Positions 27,144 to 36,529 of a stretch of 64,000 nt of DNA are shown here, in pieces. The DNA is taken from the NCBI GenBank assembly GCA_001898485.1, contig MKTY01000019.1, positions 1 to 64,000 on the forward strand, in the 5' to 3' direction. Positions within the stretch are counted from its first letter, which is position 1, and each line of letters starts with the position of its first letter. This stretch comes from Sphingobacteriales bacterium 46-32. GTDB lineage: Bacteria; Bacteroidota; Bacteroidia; Chitinophagales; Chitinophagaceae. Position numbers and translations under genes: made by a program. The notes beneath the pieces were generated by a model that was not told where the DNA came from, ran no database searches, and was given only the letters and a program-made list of their open reading frames with translations.

Positions 27144-29510
27144 ATGAGGATAGTGCTGCTATCATTTATCATCTGTTGTTTAATGCCTTCTAAACTATGG
27201 GCTCAGCCATTGGGTGGCCGGGTTGTAGGCATGGCAGGTCAGCCGCTGCCACTTGTTTCCCTTTCCCTTTTGCGCGACAGCTCATTTGTGGCGGGTGGCG
27301 TTAGTGACAACGATGGCCGGTTTCAACTCAATGCACAACTGGTTGCGGGTACTGTTTATACGCTCCGCCTTTCACTCATCGGGTACGAATCGCTTATCAG
27401 GTCATTTACTTTTCCTGATATTACCGCACTGGATAGTTTGCAGATGCATACCATACGGCAGACACTGCACGAAGTAGTAGTGACATCGAAAAAACCGTTG
27501 GTCACACGCCAGGCAGACCGTTATACGGTGAATGTGGAAGATAGCTATCTGGCCAGTAGCCGTACAGCACTGGAAGTATTGCAGCACTCGCCCGGGCTAT
27601 GGGTATCACCCACGGGAGATATACGCATCACAGGCGGACAGACTGTAACCGTTATGATCAACGATGTAGTGCAGCGCATGCCGGCTGCAGATCTTGCCAA
27701 TTTTCTCCGGTCATTGCGCTCGGAAGATATAAGCCGCATTGAAGTAATACCCAATCCGCCTGCCGAGTTTGAAGCATCTTCTTCGGGTGGTATCATTCAT
27801 ATTGTACTCAAAAAGGCCCGTAAGAATGGCCTTACAGGTACAGCCAATGCCGGTTACCGGATACAGGGCAGCAAAGGATATAGCTGGGCTGGTACTTCGA
27901 TAGATTATAAGCTAAACCGTATCTATATTACGGCCGGCATTAATGGCTCTGCAGATCGTAGTATGTATACAGGGCACACCGATGTAATATATCCCGACAA
28001 AACGGGTCTGTATAATTTTACCCGGCGTGATAATGATAATCGCCGTTACTTTTTCAGGGCTGGCGTCGTATATGATGTCCATCCACGCCATTCGGTGTTT
28101 CTTCAGGCGATCACTACAGGCAGTAAGCTGGTACAGTATTTCAGCTCAGACCTGCTGTACCGGCTGGCAGCGGGTAATGTGACGGGTGCTGCGCTTTCTG
28201 CCTGGCGGCGTAAACCGCAGCAGGGTAGTTATACGCTCAACTATAACTGGAAAACAGATAGCCTGGGTTCCGGGCTGCGTGTTATCCTCGATCATACGTA
28301 TAGTTTAAAAACAGAGTTGAATGAACTGGCTTCTGATTACAGCGACAATGCCCGCGATCGCTCCTACCGCACGCTTACACCCAGCGATACCTATATCAAT
28401 AGTGCGCAGGTTGATTATATACAACAGCTCAGTAAGAAATCCTCACTCCGGGCAGGTGTAAAATTCGTACATACCGACCGTGATAATGAGGTGCTGGCAG
28501 AGCAATTACAGTCATCCGGCTGGAAAAAGGATACGGCAGCGAGTGACCGGTTTCGCTACACCGAGAAACTGTTGATGTTTTATGCGACATATGAAATAAC
28601 CATCGGCAAAACAAGTGTGAAGACCGGATTGCGGGGTGAGCGGACTATGGCCAATGGTTATTCAGTGACGTTGAATGAGTCTATCCGCCGCAGGTATTTC
28701 GGCTGGTTTCCTTCGCTGTTTATTTCCCGGACACTCAACGAAAAGAAAGGCTCCGCAATCAATATTAACTATGCGCGCCGTGTGCGCAGACCAGGATACA
28801 ATGACCTGAATCCGTATCGCCTGCAGGTGCATGATTTTACGGTGCTGACCGGCAACCCCAACCTGCTTCCGCAGTTTACACACAGTTTCCGTACTACATG
28901 GGTGGCATCACGCTGGTTTTCTGCCGGCGCATATCTGCAAACCGTAAAAAATTATATTGCCCAGACGGCTTCTGCCGTAGACAGCAATATCATTGAGTAC
29001 CGGTCAAAAAATTTCCCCAACAGCACAGATTATGGCGTTTTTACGGAAGGTAACTTTACAGTGGGCAGGATATGGAGTAGCCGAAACAGTCTTTCCGTAT
29101 ACCGTCTTTCCAACGATATAGATGGAAAGAGATACCGCCGTCATTCTTTTGCATTTCAAACCATTCAGGTTATTTCACTGAAAAAGGTAATGGAAATTGA
29201 CCTTGTGACACAATATACATCGGCTTCTCTGCAGGCCAATCAAAAGACGGCCTGGCTTTTTTATACCGATATCGGCATGACGCGCAAATTGCTCGGTGAT
29301 AGGGGGCGTCTTCGCTTCGCCGTTACAGATGTGTTTAACACGTTTCGTGAAAAGGATCTGACCGAATTTAATCAGACACGTATCGATTTTTATCAGAAGC
29401 GGCCCACACGCACATTTGCCTTGTCGTTTAGCTATGCATTCAATGCAGGAAAAAAATTCACCAGAAAGAGACTGGATAATAACGACAGCGAAGAAAAATC
29501 GCGGTTGTAA
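27144..29510 (+). CDS. TonB-dependent-receptor-like outer-membrane barrel
   Basis: The 788-residue outer-membrane protein has a signal peptide (ends LWAQ, residue 21), a carboxypeptidase-regulatory-like domain (about 22-105), a plug-like domain (about 125-230, with LEVLQHSPGLWVSPTGDIRI and the IEVIPNPPAEFEASSSGGII motif), and a barrel of about 550 residues. This is the SusD-less Bacteroidota barrel type often placed in the outer membrane beta-barrel family 3, associated with iron, peptide or unknown cargo. It lies downstream of a LytS/LytTR pair and a candidate binding site, and is likely controlled by it. A terminator follows at 29569-29598. Confidence 0.88.
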   Translation: MRIVLLSFIICCLMPSKLWAQPLGGRVVGMAGQPLPLVSLSLLRDSSFVAGGVSDNDGRFQLNAQLVAGTVYTLRLSLIGYESLIRSFTFPDITALDSLQMHTIRQTLHEVVVTSKKPLVTRQADRYTVNVEDSYLASSRTALEVLQHSPGLWVSPTGDIRITGGQTVTVMINDVVQRMPAADLANFLRSLRSEDISRIEVIPNPPAEFEASSSGGIIHIVLKKARKNGLTGTANAGYRIQGSKGYSWAGTSIDYKLNRIYITAGINGSADRSMYTGHTDVIYPDKTGLYNFTRRDNDNRRYFFRAGVVYDVHPRHSVFLQAITTGSKLVQYFSSDLLYRLAAGNVTGAALSAWRRKPQQGSYTLNYNWKTDSLGSGLRVILDHTYSLKTELNELASDYSDNARDRSYRTLTPSDTYINSAQVDYIQQLSKKSSLRAGVKFVHTDRDNEVLAEQLQSSGWKKDTAASDRFRYTEKLLMFYATYEITIGKTSVKTGLRGERTMANGYSVTLNESIRRRYFGWFPSLFISRTLNEKKGSAININYARRVRRPGYNDLNPYRLQVHDFTVLTGNPNLLPQFTHSFRTTWVASRWFSAGAYLQTVKNYIAQTASAVDSNIIEYRSKNFPNSTDYGVFTEGNFTVGRIWSSRNSLSVYRLSNDIDGKRYRRHSFAFQTIQVISLKKVMEIDLVTQYTSASLQANQKTAWLFYTDIGMTRKLLGDRGRLRFAVTDVFNTFREKDLTEFNQTRIDFYQKRPTRTFALSFSYAFNAGKKFTRKRLDNNDSEEKSRL

Positions 29511-29568
29511 AAATCATGGGAACGCTACTTTCATTAAGCAGTTTGTAGCAATTAGTTCTCATAGCTGG

Positions 29569-29598
29569 GGGGCCGGACTGGAGACCGGCCCCTATTTT
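29569..29598 (+). terminator. Rho-independent terminator after the barrel gene
   Basis: GGGGCCGG (29569-29576) pairs with CCGGCCCC (29585-29592) around an 8-base loop, followed by TATTTTTT. It serves the plus-strand barrel gene; its distal arm ends at the stop codon of the convergent CinA-like gene. On the minus strand no T-tract follows. Confidence 0.75.
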
Positions 29599-30098
29599 TT
29601 AATTATCCGGTTAAAAGCTTTCATGACGTTGGCTACATAAAAAGTCAGTACATTTTCTGGTTGCCGGTCTTTTGGAACGATTTTCCCTCTTTGAAGAATT
29701 TTTTCCCCATATACTATACTGAAAAAGGCAAAAACTTTTTGTCGCGACTCGGGCACAGGTGTGGCATAGCCTGTAATACTAATACTCCAGTTACTGTTAA
29801 ACAGGCATACTGCTCCGGCCGCCATCTGGTCGGCTATCTGCTGCGAAACACAGTTAACCTTTTCTGCATGGATAGGTTCTATGGCCAGGTGTTTTGCCTT
29901 CTGGCCTAAATTGTAAGCCGTAAGACCGCCCTGGAAGAAAAGACTGGCATCGGGAATAGCGGCGAAAGCGGATTGTAACAGCCCGGAGGTTACACTTTCT
30001 GCTACGCTGACCGTTTCTTTTCGTTTAAGCAGCGAGGCTCTTATTGACCGAAGCATGCTGGCAGACAGTCCATCAATATCTGTAATCCTGTTTTCCAT
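29592..30098 (-). CDS. CinA C-terminal-like amidase (PncC-type)
   Basis: The 168-residue protein corresponds to the CinA C-terminal domain alone: SVAESVTSGLLQSAFAAIPDAS, then FFQGGLTAYNLGQK, then SISITGYATP. These match the nicotinamide-nucleotide amidohydrolase PncC family, which deamidates NMN to NaMN in pyridine-nucleotide recycling. The canonical catalytic Ser-containing AES motif is present near residue 34. Whether it retains amidase activity is not certain, since in some members of the family parts of the active site vary. It is cytoplasmic and followed by the exported protein gene upstream on the same strand, with 47 bp between them. Confidence 0.85.
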   Translation of the reverse strand: MENRITDIDGLSASMLRSIRASLLKRKETVSVAESVTSGLLQSAFAAIPDASLFFQGGLTAYNLGQKAKHLAIEPIHAEKVNCVSQQIADQMAAGAVCLFNSNWSISITGYATPVPESRQKVFAFFSIVYGEKILQRGKIVPKDRQPENVLTFYVANVMKAFNRIIKK

Positions 30099-30145
30099 AT
30101 GAGATGCATATGAAAAACCAGTATAAATTTTTATGCCATATTCGG

Positions 30146-30865
30146 TTATTTCTTTTTCACATCCACTACCACATATTCATTAGTCGGGTCACAGCGCAGG
30201 CCGTTTACCGATACAGTTACCTGCACTTCCAGCTTTCCTGTGAAGTCTTTTGTAGCTACTTTAATAACACGTGTATTGTCGCTGCCAACAATTTTTCCGC
30301 CGCTGATATACCACTGGTAGGCGGGTTTACCGCCGGACTCACTTGCTGTAGCCGTGAAAGTAATGATATCCCCTTCTTTTGCCTGCGCCTGGCTGGCTTT
30401 GAGTGTAACTTTGGCACATGGATCTGGTTTGCGTTGATAGGGCTGAAATTCGCAACCGGAGCGAACAGGAATGTATATCACTTCCACTTCATTTTCCGGC
30501 ACACCAGCCTCGGTATAAATGCCCACGCCTCCATATTCGCCGGTACGAACTACTTCCGTAGAACCCAGCACCCGCGGGAGTCCATATTTTATGAACTTTG
30601 CAGTTTTATAGGGCACTGCTTCGTTATTGATATACCAACCAGCTTTTGAGGCGTATTCTTTACCATCCTGCGGATAAACATCGTAAAATTTTTTGGTTAC
30701 ACCGTTGACGGTAATGGTACGTTCGCCGTTGGCCGGATTATAATCGACTTCAACTATTTTCAACACTCCTTTTTCAATCACACATTCCTTTATTTTATAC
30801 AACTGTTGAGAAGAAGCTGTGGTAGTCAGTAAGACCAGGGAAATGAAAAGTGCAGTTAATTTCAT
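30146..30865 (-). CDS. Exported protein with Ig-like C-terminal domain, unknown function
   Basis: The 239-residue protein has a signal peptide (MKLTALFISLVLLTTTASSQ), a central region with the conserved-looking EYGGVGIYTEAGVPENEVEVIYIPVRSGC, and a C-terminal stretch (about 150-236: KASQAQAKEGDIITFTATAS...AYQWYISGGKI) typical of PKD/Ig-like domains, which usually mediate binding at the envelope. No enzyme motif is visible. It may share a transcript with the CinA-type gene. Confidence 0.7.
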   Translation of the reverse strand: MKLTALFISLVLLTTTASSQQLYKIKECVIEKGVLKIVEVDYNPANGERTITVNGVTKKFYDVYPQDGKEYASKAGWYINNEAVPYKTAKFIKYGLPRVLGSTEVVRTGEYGGVGIYTEAGVPENEVEVIYIPVRSGCEFQPYQRKPDPCAKVTLKASQAQAKEGDIITFTATASESGGKPAYQWYISGGKIVGSDNTRVIKVATKDFTGKLEVQVTVSVNGLRCDPTNEYVVVDVKKK

Positions 30866-31152
30866 GATGAACGATTTTATCGTTCCAAAATAGCAGTTAT
30901 CCCTTAAACGGCCATACCGTGAGAGTGGTATTTTACGGATCTCCCGCCAAACAATTCAGGGTACCGTTTTTTTGCCGGGCTGCGTTGCCGTATACCCTTT
31001 TCATACAATAAAACTGCCTAATAGAAACATAGTCAGCGCTCACCTGAAAACCGGATTTTGGCCGGATTTGTAATAATTTGGAGCACTGGAATGAAGAGCG
31101 GGGAGATTTTACGGTAATATTATTTAGTGAAAGAACGATAAACAATCAGGTT

Positions 31153-31599
31153 ATGCTAAAAAATGTGCTTATTCAGTTGTTTCAGCGCGATCTGCGCAAA
31201 CTCTACGGAGAATTGGAAAAATATACAGCAGAGGCCAGTATCTGGAAGACGGAGAAAGGTATTGCCAACTCTGCCGGTAATCTTTGCCTGCATCTGGTTG
31301 GTAATCTGAATACATTTATTGGTAAGGAAATGGGCAACACCGGTTATGTACGTAACCGAGATCAGGAGTTTACTCAAAAAGATGTGCCCCGTGCACAACT
31401 GCTGAAAATGATTGAAGACACCATTGCTGTAGTTACCCAAACGCTGGAGGCAAGTGATGAAAGCCGCTGGGCTGATCAGTATCCTGTACAGGTTTTCGAT
31501 AAACCGACGTCAACGGAATATATGCTGGTACACCTGGCCAGCCATCTGGCATATCACCTGGGGCAGGTCAATTATCACCGGCGGCTGATCGACGGGTAA
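31153..31599 (+). CDS. DinB-family protein (DUF1572-like)
   Basis: I chose the ATG at 31153 (MLKNVLIQLF) because the longer frame from 31078 adds 25 residues not typical of the family. The 148-residue protein forms the DinB four-helix bundle. Candidate metal-binding His are in NLCLHLVGNLN and in the C-terminal LVHLASHLAYHLGQVNYHRR. Members bind a divalent metal and include thiol-dependent transferases; the substrate here is unknown. A second, unrelated DinB protein is encoded at 34878-35450. Confidence 0.85.
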   Translation: MLKNVLIQLFQRDLRKLYGELEKYTAEASIWKTEKGIANSAGNLCLHLVGNLNTFIGKEMGNTGYVRNRDQEFTQKDVPRAQLLKMIEDTIAVVTQTLEASDESRWADQYPVQVFDKPTSTEYMLVHLASHLAYHLGQVNYHRRLIDG

Positions 31600-31655
31600 G
31601 TAGCAGGATCCATCACTGTCGTCAGGCAGTTTTGGACTTCTGTTTTCAGATTTAT

Positions 31656-31684
31656 ATCCGCGGCGTTCTGCGTCATCTGCGGAT
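31656..31684. repeat. Small intergenic hairpin of ATCCGC/GCGGAT type
   Basis: ATCCGC (31656-31661) and GCGGAT (31679-31684) flank CTGCGTCATCT. Short ATCTGCGT/CTGCGG-rich intergenic sequences recur widely in Bacteroidota genomes as far as I recall, so this may be one copy of a dispersed repeat. A single copy in the window cannot prove it. Confidence 0.3.
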
Positions 31685-31813
31685 AAGGTTTCCTGCAGGG
31701 GAATGGAGGTAAATGCTTCATTGGATTAAAAATCGAAATTCAGGTAAAATCCTGTTGCATTTAATTAATCGATCGTATCAGCTCACATTACTATCAAATA
31801 AGGTTATGAAGGG

Positions 31814-32254
31814 TTAGCGGGCTTTTATTTTAGAAATGGTGATGCCCATCTGTTGCGGAGTCTTTTCCCTGTCTTTGAGCGAAAAGGTTATAGCCTCTTT
31901 CACCAACGCCTTCACCTTCGGATTTCGGTAATCTGTTTTCTTTGTGATATCAATATGCCGGATCAGGTTGCCGGTGCCGGTAAGCAGTTTATGCGGATCT
32001 TTTAATAATGTGCCTTTGTTGAAGCCGAGATTGAAGTGATTGCTGTAAATGGGTAACATACAAAACGCATCGGCCAGCTTTTCGGAAGTGGAAAAAACGG
32101 AAGTGAGGGCATGGGTGTGGTACACCAGTTCTATACTATCCGGGTATAGTTCAAGTATAAATGCACGGGTATCGTTGAACAATCCGATAAGCGGACCGCT
32201 TTTGAGGTCAAGCAAAAGCTGAAAGTCTGGATGAATTGGCCTGACGGCTGGCAT
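31814..32254 (-). CDS. DUF1801-family protein
   Basis: The 146-residue cytoplasmic protein shows the DUF1801 (YdhG-like) pattern: a short first helix, then IELVYHTHALTSVFSTSEK, YSNHFNLGFNKGTLL and a C-terminal basic-aromatic stretch. The family adopts a small alpha/beta fold, and its function is not established. It stands alone, downstream of a minus-strand terminator belonging to the TlpA lipoprotein gene. Confidence 0.75.
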   Translation of the reverse strand: MPAVRPIHPDFQLLLDLKSGPLIGLFNDTRAFILELYPDSIELVYHTHALTSVFSTSEKLADAFCMLPIYSNHFNLGFNKGTLLKDPHKLLTGTGNLIRHIDITKKTDYRNPKVKALVKEAITFSLKDREKTPQQMGITISKIKAR

Positions 32255-32292
32255 ATACCTCTAAAGATAATAAATAGCCTTAAGGGGAATAA

Positions 32293-32335
32293 AAAAGCTT
32301 ATCACCGCATACCAGGACGCCAGTGATAAGCTTTT
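32293..32335 (-). terminator. Rho-independent terminator after the TlpA lipoprotein gene
   Basis: On the minus strand AAAAGCTTATCAC (arm 32335-32323) pairs perfectly over 13 bp with GTGATAAGCTTTT (32305-32293) across a 17-base loop, followed by further T residues at 32292-32291. It lies 18 bp after the stop of the 32353-33327 gene. Confidence 0.75.
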
Positions 32336-32352
32336 GTCAGTTAAGAAAGAGG

Positions 32353-33327
32353 TTATCCTTTATACAGCTGCGGCCATTTTTTTAAGATGACCTGTACATT
32401 TACATCCTGTGCAACAACTTTTTTGTCGCGATCAAGGAGAAGATTGAGGGGCAGGCTGGAGAAGTCGATGGATTTAGCCAATGGAGATTCCATCTCGCCA
32501 GGGTGAAAGTATTGTGGCCAGGGATTGGCATCCTTGCGGATAAACCGAAGCCATTTGTCTCTTTTGTTCTCAATAGAAATACTGATCAGCTTTACTTTAC
32601 CGGTATCCATTTTATCGAGTTCGCGATTCAGAAAGGCGGCTTCATACCGGCAGGGACTGCACCAGGAAGCGGTAAAGATCAATAGGGTATATTCGGCATC
32701 ATTATTAATGGCCTTGCCAAACGAAAGGCTGCGGCCACTGCTATCCTGCATGGTAAGCTTGCCCAAAGTATTCATATCCCGACCGATATTACCATCGGCC
32801 ATCGAGCCTTTCATTAGCTTGAGAGCGGCCTTTCCGGACGGACCATCCTGAACAGATTTTGGGTAGGCTGCAAACAACCGCATCCGGTCTTCGATGGTAA
32901 CATAACTGCTGAAGCCTGAACTAAAACTTACCATAATAATGTTCTTGTCGGTCTTCTCCGACTTCCATAATTGCTGATAGATCAGGTAAGCAAAATTGTC
33001 CTGGATATGCCATTTAACCGAGTCGAGCTGATATTCCAGGTTGGCATTTTCGGGGTTTTTTTTGAGTTTTTGTTTACTGTAGTCAAAAAATTGCTGATCA
33101 AGTTTCATTTTGTACTCCCGCAGTTGATCCAGGGATTCAAATTTTGTACTGGTATCGGGCACAAAGAGATCGTAGGTCGTATCCCGCTGTACGGCTACCG
33201 GAGATTCTGATAGGCTATCCGGTTGTTTTTCAGTGCCGGCGCTGGTCTGCGAAGAAGAATTGCCGCAGCTGAAACATACTGCTGCCAGCAGCAATACAGC
33301 TACTTTGGAAAAGGAGAGTTGGTGCAT
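32353..33327 (-). CDS. TlpA/AhpC-type thioredoxin lipoprotein
   Basis: The 324-residue protein has a lipoprotein signal (MHQLSFSKVAVLLLAAVCFSC, Cys21), a Ser/Thr-rich tether (about 22-50), a helical region (about 60-150) and a C-terminal thioredoxin-like domain with W222-C223-S-P-C226 in LLIFTASWCSPCRYEA. It probably acts as a membrane-anchored periplasmic thiol reductase. It is likely a single gene, with a terminator behind it and a 60-bp gap to the permease gene in front. Confidence 0.87.
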   Translation of the reverse strand: MHQLSFSKVAVLLLAAVCFSCGNSSSQTSAGTEKQPDSLSESPVAVQRDTTYDLFVPDTSTKFESLDQLREYKMKLDQQFFDYSKQKLKKNPENANLEYQLDSVKWHIQDNFAYLIYQQLWKSEKTDKNIIMVSFSSGFSSYVTIEDRMRLFAAYPKSVQDGPSGKAALKLMKGSMADGNIGRDMNTLGKLTMQDSSGRSLSFGKAINNDAEYTLLIFTASWCSPCRYEAAFLNRELDKMDTGKVKLISISIENKRDKWLRFIRKDANPWPQYFHPGEMESPLAKSIDFSSLPLNLLLDRDKKVVAQDVNVQVILKKWPQLYKG

Positions 33328-33387
33328 GGGCTATACTTTTAGAGACCAGTAAGGTACAAAAAAGCCCGAATGTTACAGTCGGCCTGA

Positions 33388-34869
33388 TTAAGTCTTTGAA
33401 GGCGGAGTATTCGCCAATTTGCTATGCCGGGCGCTATAGGCGAAGTAAACAATTATACCCAGTACACTCCAGATCAGGAACCGAAGCCAGGTGGCTTTAT
33501 CGAGGCTTAACATCAGAAACAGATTGAAGCCAATGCCGAGTGTGGCAACAACAGGAAGGGCTTTTACTTTATAAGGGCGTTGAAGGTCCGGTCTTCTCTT
33601 TCTGAGCAGCCACACGGCGCCACATATCATGGCAAATGCAAAGAGTGTTCCGATACTCGTCATCTTCGTGGCTTTTTCTATAGGCGTAACAGCTGCTATA
33701 AGGGAGGCAATGCCTCCAACTACGATTGTACTTTTCCAGGGAGTCTGAAACCGGGGATGAATAGTGGCAAAAGGCCGCGATGGTAATAATCCATCTTTTG
33801 CCATATTGAGAAATATACGTGTCTGCGACAACATCATCACCAGCATTACGGAAAACAATCCTATTACTGCAGCTACCGTAATGAGCCAGGTGGCCCAGCG
33901 AAGTCCCACGTTACTGAAAGCAGATGCTACGGGAGCCCCCAGCTCAATATCCGTGTATCTCACCATACCCGTCAGTACGAGAGAAACCAGGATGTAGAGA
34001 GTAGTGCAAATAATAAGGGAAGTTATGATAGCAAAAGGAATATCGCGGGTGGGTCGTTTAGCTTCCTGCGATTGTGTGGATACTGCATCAAAACCAATAA
34101 AGGCAAAGAAAACAATACCCGCAGCAGTAATGACTCCGGGCAGGCCATATTGTTTTTCACCCGATGCATTGGTTATCTGATCCGGAATAAAAGGGTGCCA
34201 GTTGCTGCTGTCAACAAAGAAGCCCCCCGCAATAATCACAAAAAGAACTGCTGCCACTTTTATAGCTACGATAATATTATTGGCTTTTGCAGATTCACGT
34301 ATGCCGCGAACGAGAATATAAGTTACACCCCATACAATGAGGCCAGCCGGGAGATTAATGGCAAAAGCTGGTGGCTCAAGGCCCGCCTTCAGTGCTTCTT
34401 CTTTTGCTGAGACAGGATCGTTGAGCAGCCAGAGCGGAATATTATCAATACCCAGCAGGTGTAGCAGTTTTACAAAATATTTTGACCAGCTTACGGCTAC
34501 GGTGGTAGCACCCATCATATATTCCAGTATCAGGTTCCAGCCAATAAACCAGGCAAAGAATTCGCCAATGGTGCCATAGGAATAGGCATAAGCCGAACCA
34601 GATACCGGTAATATGCCGGCAAACTCAGCATAACAAAGGGCTGCGAACAGGCAACCAACGCCGGCCAGCACAAATGATAAAGCGAGCGCCGGGCCTGCAT
34701 GTATGTTGGCCGCCACTCCGGTAAGTACAAAGATGCCGCCGCCGATAACAGCTCCCACGCCAATGGCTGTCAGCTCCCATTTGCCCAGTACCCGTCTGAG
34801 CTGATTGTTGCGGATATCTTCTTCGTAGGCGGAAAGGGGTTTTGTGCGGAAAAACTTCTGGAGACTCAT
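33388..34869 (-). CDS. APC-superfamily amino-acid permease
   Basis: The 493-residue inner-membrane protein is a cationic-amino-acid-transporter-type permease (YfnA/CAT-like). It opens with LRRVLGKWELTAIGVGAVIGGGIF, carrying the GxxxGxGIF substrate-site motif of TM1, and has roughly 12 membrane segments, the GIVFFAFIGFDAVSTQSQEAK signature in the middle, and the conserved RPTRDIP loop. It imports or exchanges amino acids with protons. It is read just downstream of a DinB gene with an 8-bp gap and so may be co-transcribed with it and the ketopantoate-reductase-like gene. Confidence 0.93.
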   Translation of the reverse strand: MSLQKFFRTKPLSAYEEDIRNNQLRRVLGKWELTAIGVGAVIGGGIFVLTGVAANIHAGPALALSFVLAGVGCLFAALCYAEFAGILPVSGSAYAYSYGTIGEFFAWFIGWNLILEYMMGATTVAVSWSKYFVKLLHLLGIDNIPLWLLNDPVSAKEEALKAGLEPPAFAINLPAGLIVWGVTYILVRGIRESAKANNIIVAIKVAAVLFVIIAGGFFVDSSNWHPFIPDQITNASGEKQYGLPGVITAAGIVFFAFIGFDAVSTQSQEAKRPTRDIPFAIITSLIICTTLYILVSLVLTGMVRYTDIELGAPVASAFSNVGLRWATWLITVAAVIGLFSVMLVMMLSQTRIFLNMAKDGLLPSRPFATIHPRFQTPWKSTIVVGGIASLIAAVTPIEKATKMTSIGTLFAFAMICGAVWLLRKRRPDLQRPYKVKALPVVATLGIGFNLFLMLSLDKATWLRFLIWSVLGIIVYFAYSARHSKLANTPPSKT

Positions 34870-34877
34870 AGTGGTGA

Positions 34878-35450
34878 TTAGTTGGAGGAAGTGTCAGGGA
34901 AAATAGCAGGAAAGTGTTTTAAATGGGCTATAATCTGCCGCTGATGGTGGCCGGCATGATAGGTCATAAGGTAAAACAGCTCGCGGATGCTGAGTTTACC
35001 CAGGAAAGGGTGCGGCAAAGACAGGCTGCTCATTTCCTCTTCACTGTATGTCATCAATTGCTGACGAATGGACGCCAGCAGATCCGTTAGTTCAGTATTG
35101 AGCTGTATTCTTTGTTCAATGCCTGTTGGCGGAGGTAAAAAACGCTCCGGCGCTTTACCGCCATTACGCAGTCCGGCCTGGTAAAACCTTACCAGTTCAT
35201 CAAATGTCATTTCGGGCCGGTCAATTTTTCCGAATTTTTCTTCGATAACTGCCGGGGGCAGGAGTGCCTTGCTGGTCACCTGGAGGCAGAGTATGATATG
35301 GGCAAGTTGCTGACCGGCCGTCCATTTGCCGGCATAGCTATACAGGTAGGCCTCATCCGGTAGTGTTTGTACATAACTGATGAGATCCATATGTGCCTGT
35401 ACAAATTGGTCGGGAAGGAGCGATTTTGTCATGTTGTTGTTTTTATCCAA
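34878..35450 (-). CDS. DinB-family protein
   Basis: The 190-residue protein has a DinB fold: SLLPDQFVQAHMDLISYV, then KWTAGQQLAHIILCLQVTSKAL with a His (metal ligand position), and the C-terminal LFYLMTYHAGHHQRQIIAHL carrying the H-x-x-H pair. This three-His set binds a divalent metal in the family. Two in-frame Met codons lie within the first seven residues, so the start may be six codons later. It lies 8 bp before the permease gene and 35 bp after the ketopantoate-reductase-like gene, and the three probably form an operon. Confidence 0.85.
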   Translation of the reverse strand: MDKNNNMTKSLLPDQFVQAHMDLISYVQTLPDEAYLYSYAGKWTAGQQLAHIILCLQVTSKALLPPAVIEEKFGKIDRPEMTFDELVRFYQAGLRNGGKAPERFLPPPTGIEQRIQLNTELTDLLASIRQQLMTYSEEEMSSLSLPHPFLGKLSIRELFYLMTYHAGHHQRQIIAHLKHFPAIFPDTSSN

Positions 35451-35484
35451 TTGAAGACCGGGAATAGAAAATGGATACGAAGTG

Positions 35485-36423
35485 TTATTTATCCGCTCTG
35501 CTTATAAATGATTTTAAACGGATCATCTCACCCAATAAATGGGTACGTGATACAACGGCCTCCATTCCCAGAGCAGTTGCCTGGCGGGCTATCTCCAAAT
35601 TTAATGTTTCTATCTCCGTTGGCCTTCCGTTTTGAATATCCTGATAGGTGGAAATCAGCTGACCATCGGCCTGCCGGCTGATCAGTAACAGACTATCAGT
35701 AATTTCTGAAAGTGTAAGTGAAATATTTTTCAGTCGTGCGATACTCAGGCATTCTTCAATAAGTTCGGTGGCCAGTGTAAGCGCAGCTGGGTTGCGATGA
35801 AAAATACCATTATCTGTTTCCAGCAATGGACAAATGGAATTGAATACACAATTGGTAATTGTTTTTTTCCAGATAACCTTTTCCAGTTCCTGCTCTTCCC
35901 TGAAAGGGAAAACAGGGTTATTCAGTTGTGTGATGATCCACTCCAGCTCTTCCCTTTGACCTTTGCAGACTCCGATGGGAGAGCTGGTTACTGGTTTAAA
36001 ACGAACGGTATTAATACCTGTTTCCTGTGCAGTTGCGAATAAAACACAGCGGTAAAGGGCCGGAAAACTATTTTCCAGAAATACATTTTCTACCCCTAAT
36101 CCATTTTGGAGAATGACGAGCGGCGAGTTGCCTGTTTTGTTTTTCAGCAAACCGGCGATAGCTGAGTTGACATAGGATTTTGTTGTGAGCAGGACGATGC
36201 CTGTATAATCCGTTATGTCGCCGATACCCGCAACAGTCACATCGGCAGTCATTTCGCTGGCATCGGGCAATGTAAGGGAAATAACTTCCTTGTTGAGCCC
36301 AAGGGCCTGGGGTCTCACTTTTACCAGCGTTACCTCTTTACGTTGATTCTGAAGTATCACAGCCAGGCTACGGCCAATGGCGCCGGCGCCAATAATATAG
36401 ATTCGCGGAGAGAGCGTGATCAT
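35485..36423 (-). CDS. Ketopantoate reductase-like (PanE/ApbA) enzyme
   Basis: I chose the ATG at 36423, 15 codons inside the longest frame, because the Rossmann strand IYIIGAGAIGRSLAV (GxGxxG) should begin within about ten residues of the start. The 312-residue protein has the PanE N-terminal NADPH-binding domain and the helical C-terminal domain, with conserved VILQNGLGVE near 112 and KTITNCVFNSICPLLE near 175. PanE reduces 2-dehydropantoate to pantoate for coenzyme A, but many paralogues use other 2-keto acids. Divergence from a MocR-type regulator with PLP domain suggests a specialised role. Confidence 0.8.
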   Translation of the reverse strand: MITLSPRIYIIGAGAIGRSLAVILQNQRKEVTLVKVRPQALGLNKEVISLTLPDASEMTADVTVAGIGDITDYTGIVLLTTKSYVNSAIAGLLKNKTGNSPLVILQNGLGVENVFLENSFPALYRCVLFATAQETGINTVRFKPVTSSPIGVCKGQREELEWIITQLNNPVFPFREEQELEKVIWKKTITNCVFNSICPLLETDNGIFHRNPAALTLATELIEECLSIARLKNISLTLSEITDSLLLISRQADGQLISTYQDIQNGRPTEIETLNLEIARQATALGMEAVVSRTHLLGEMIRLKSFISRADK

Positions 36424-36485
36424 AGCTGATGTTGCCGTTTTTGTTGATAGTAGGTCATCGGTAAACAAAAATCAATAAAACACAA

Positions 36486-36527
36486 TGACCATAACAGATA
36501 CAGTTTTATTATTTTTGACCATAGCAG
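36486..36527 (+). promoter_or_regulatory. Direct repeats and promoter of the MocR gene
   Basis: TGACCATAACAG (36486-36497) and TGACCATAGCAG (36516-36527) are direct repeats with starts 30 bp apart, close to three helical turns. MocR/GabR regulators bind spaced direct repeats near their own promoters (family knowledge). TATTTTTG at 36510-36517 matches the -7 consensus TAnnTTTG and overlaps the second repeat, and the start codon is at 36530, so binding could block the promoter. Confidence 0.55.
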
Positions 36528-36529
36528 TT

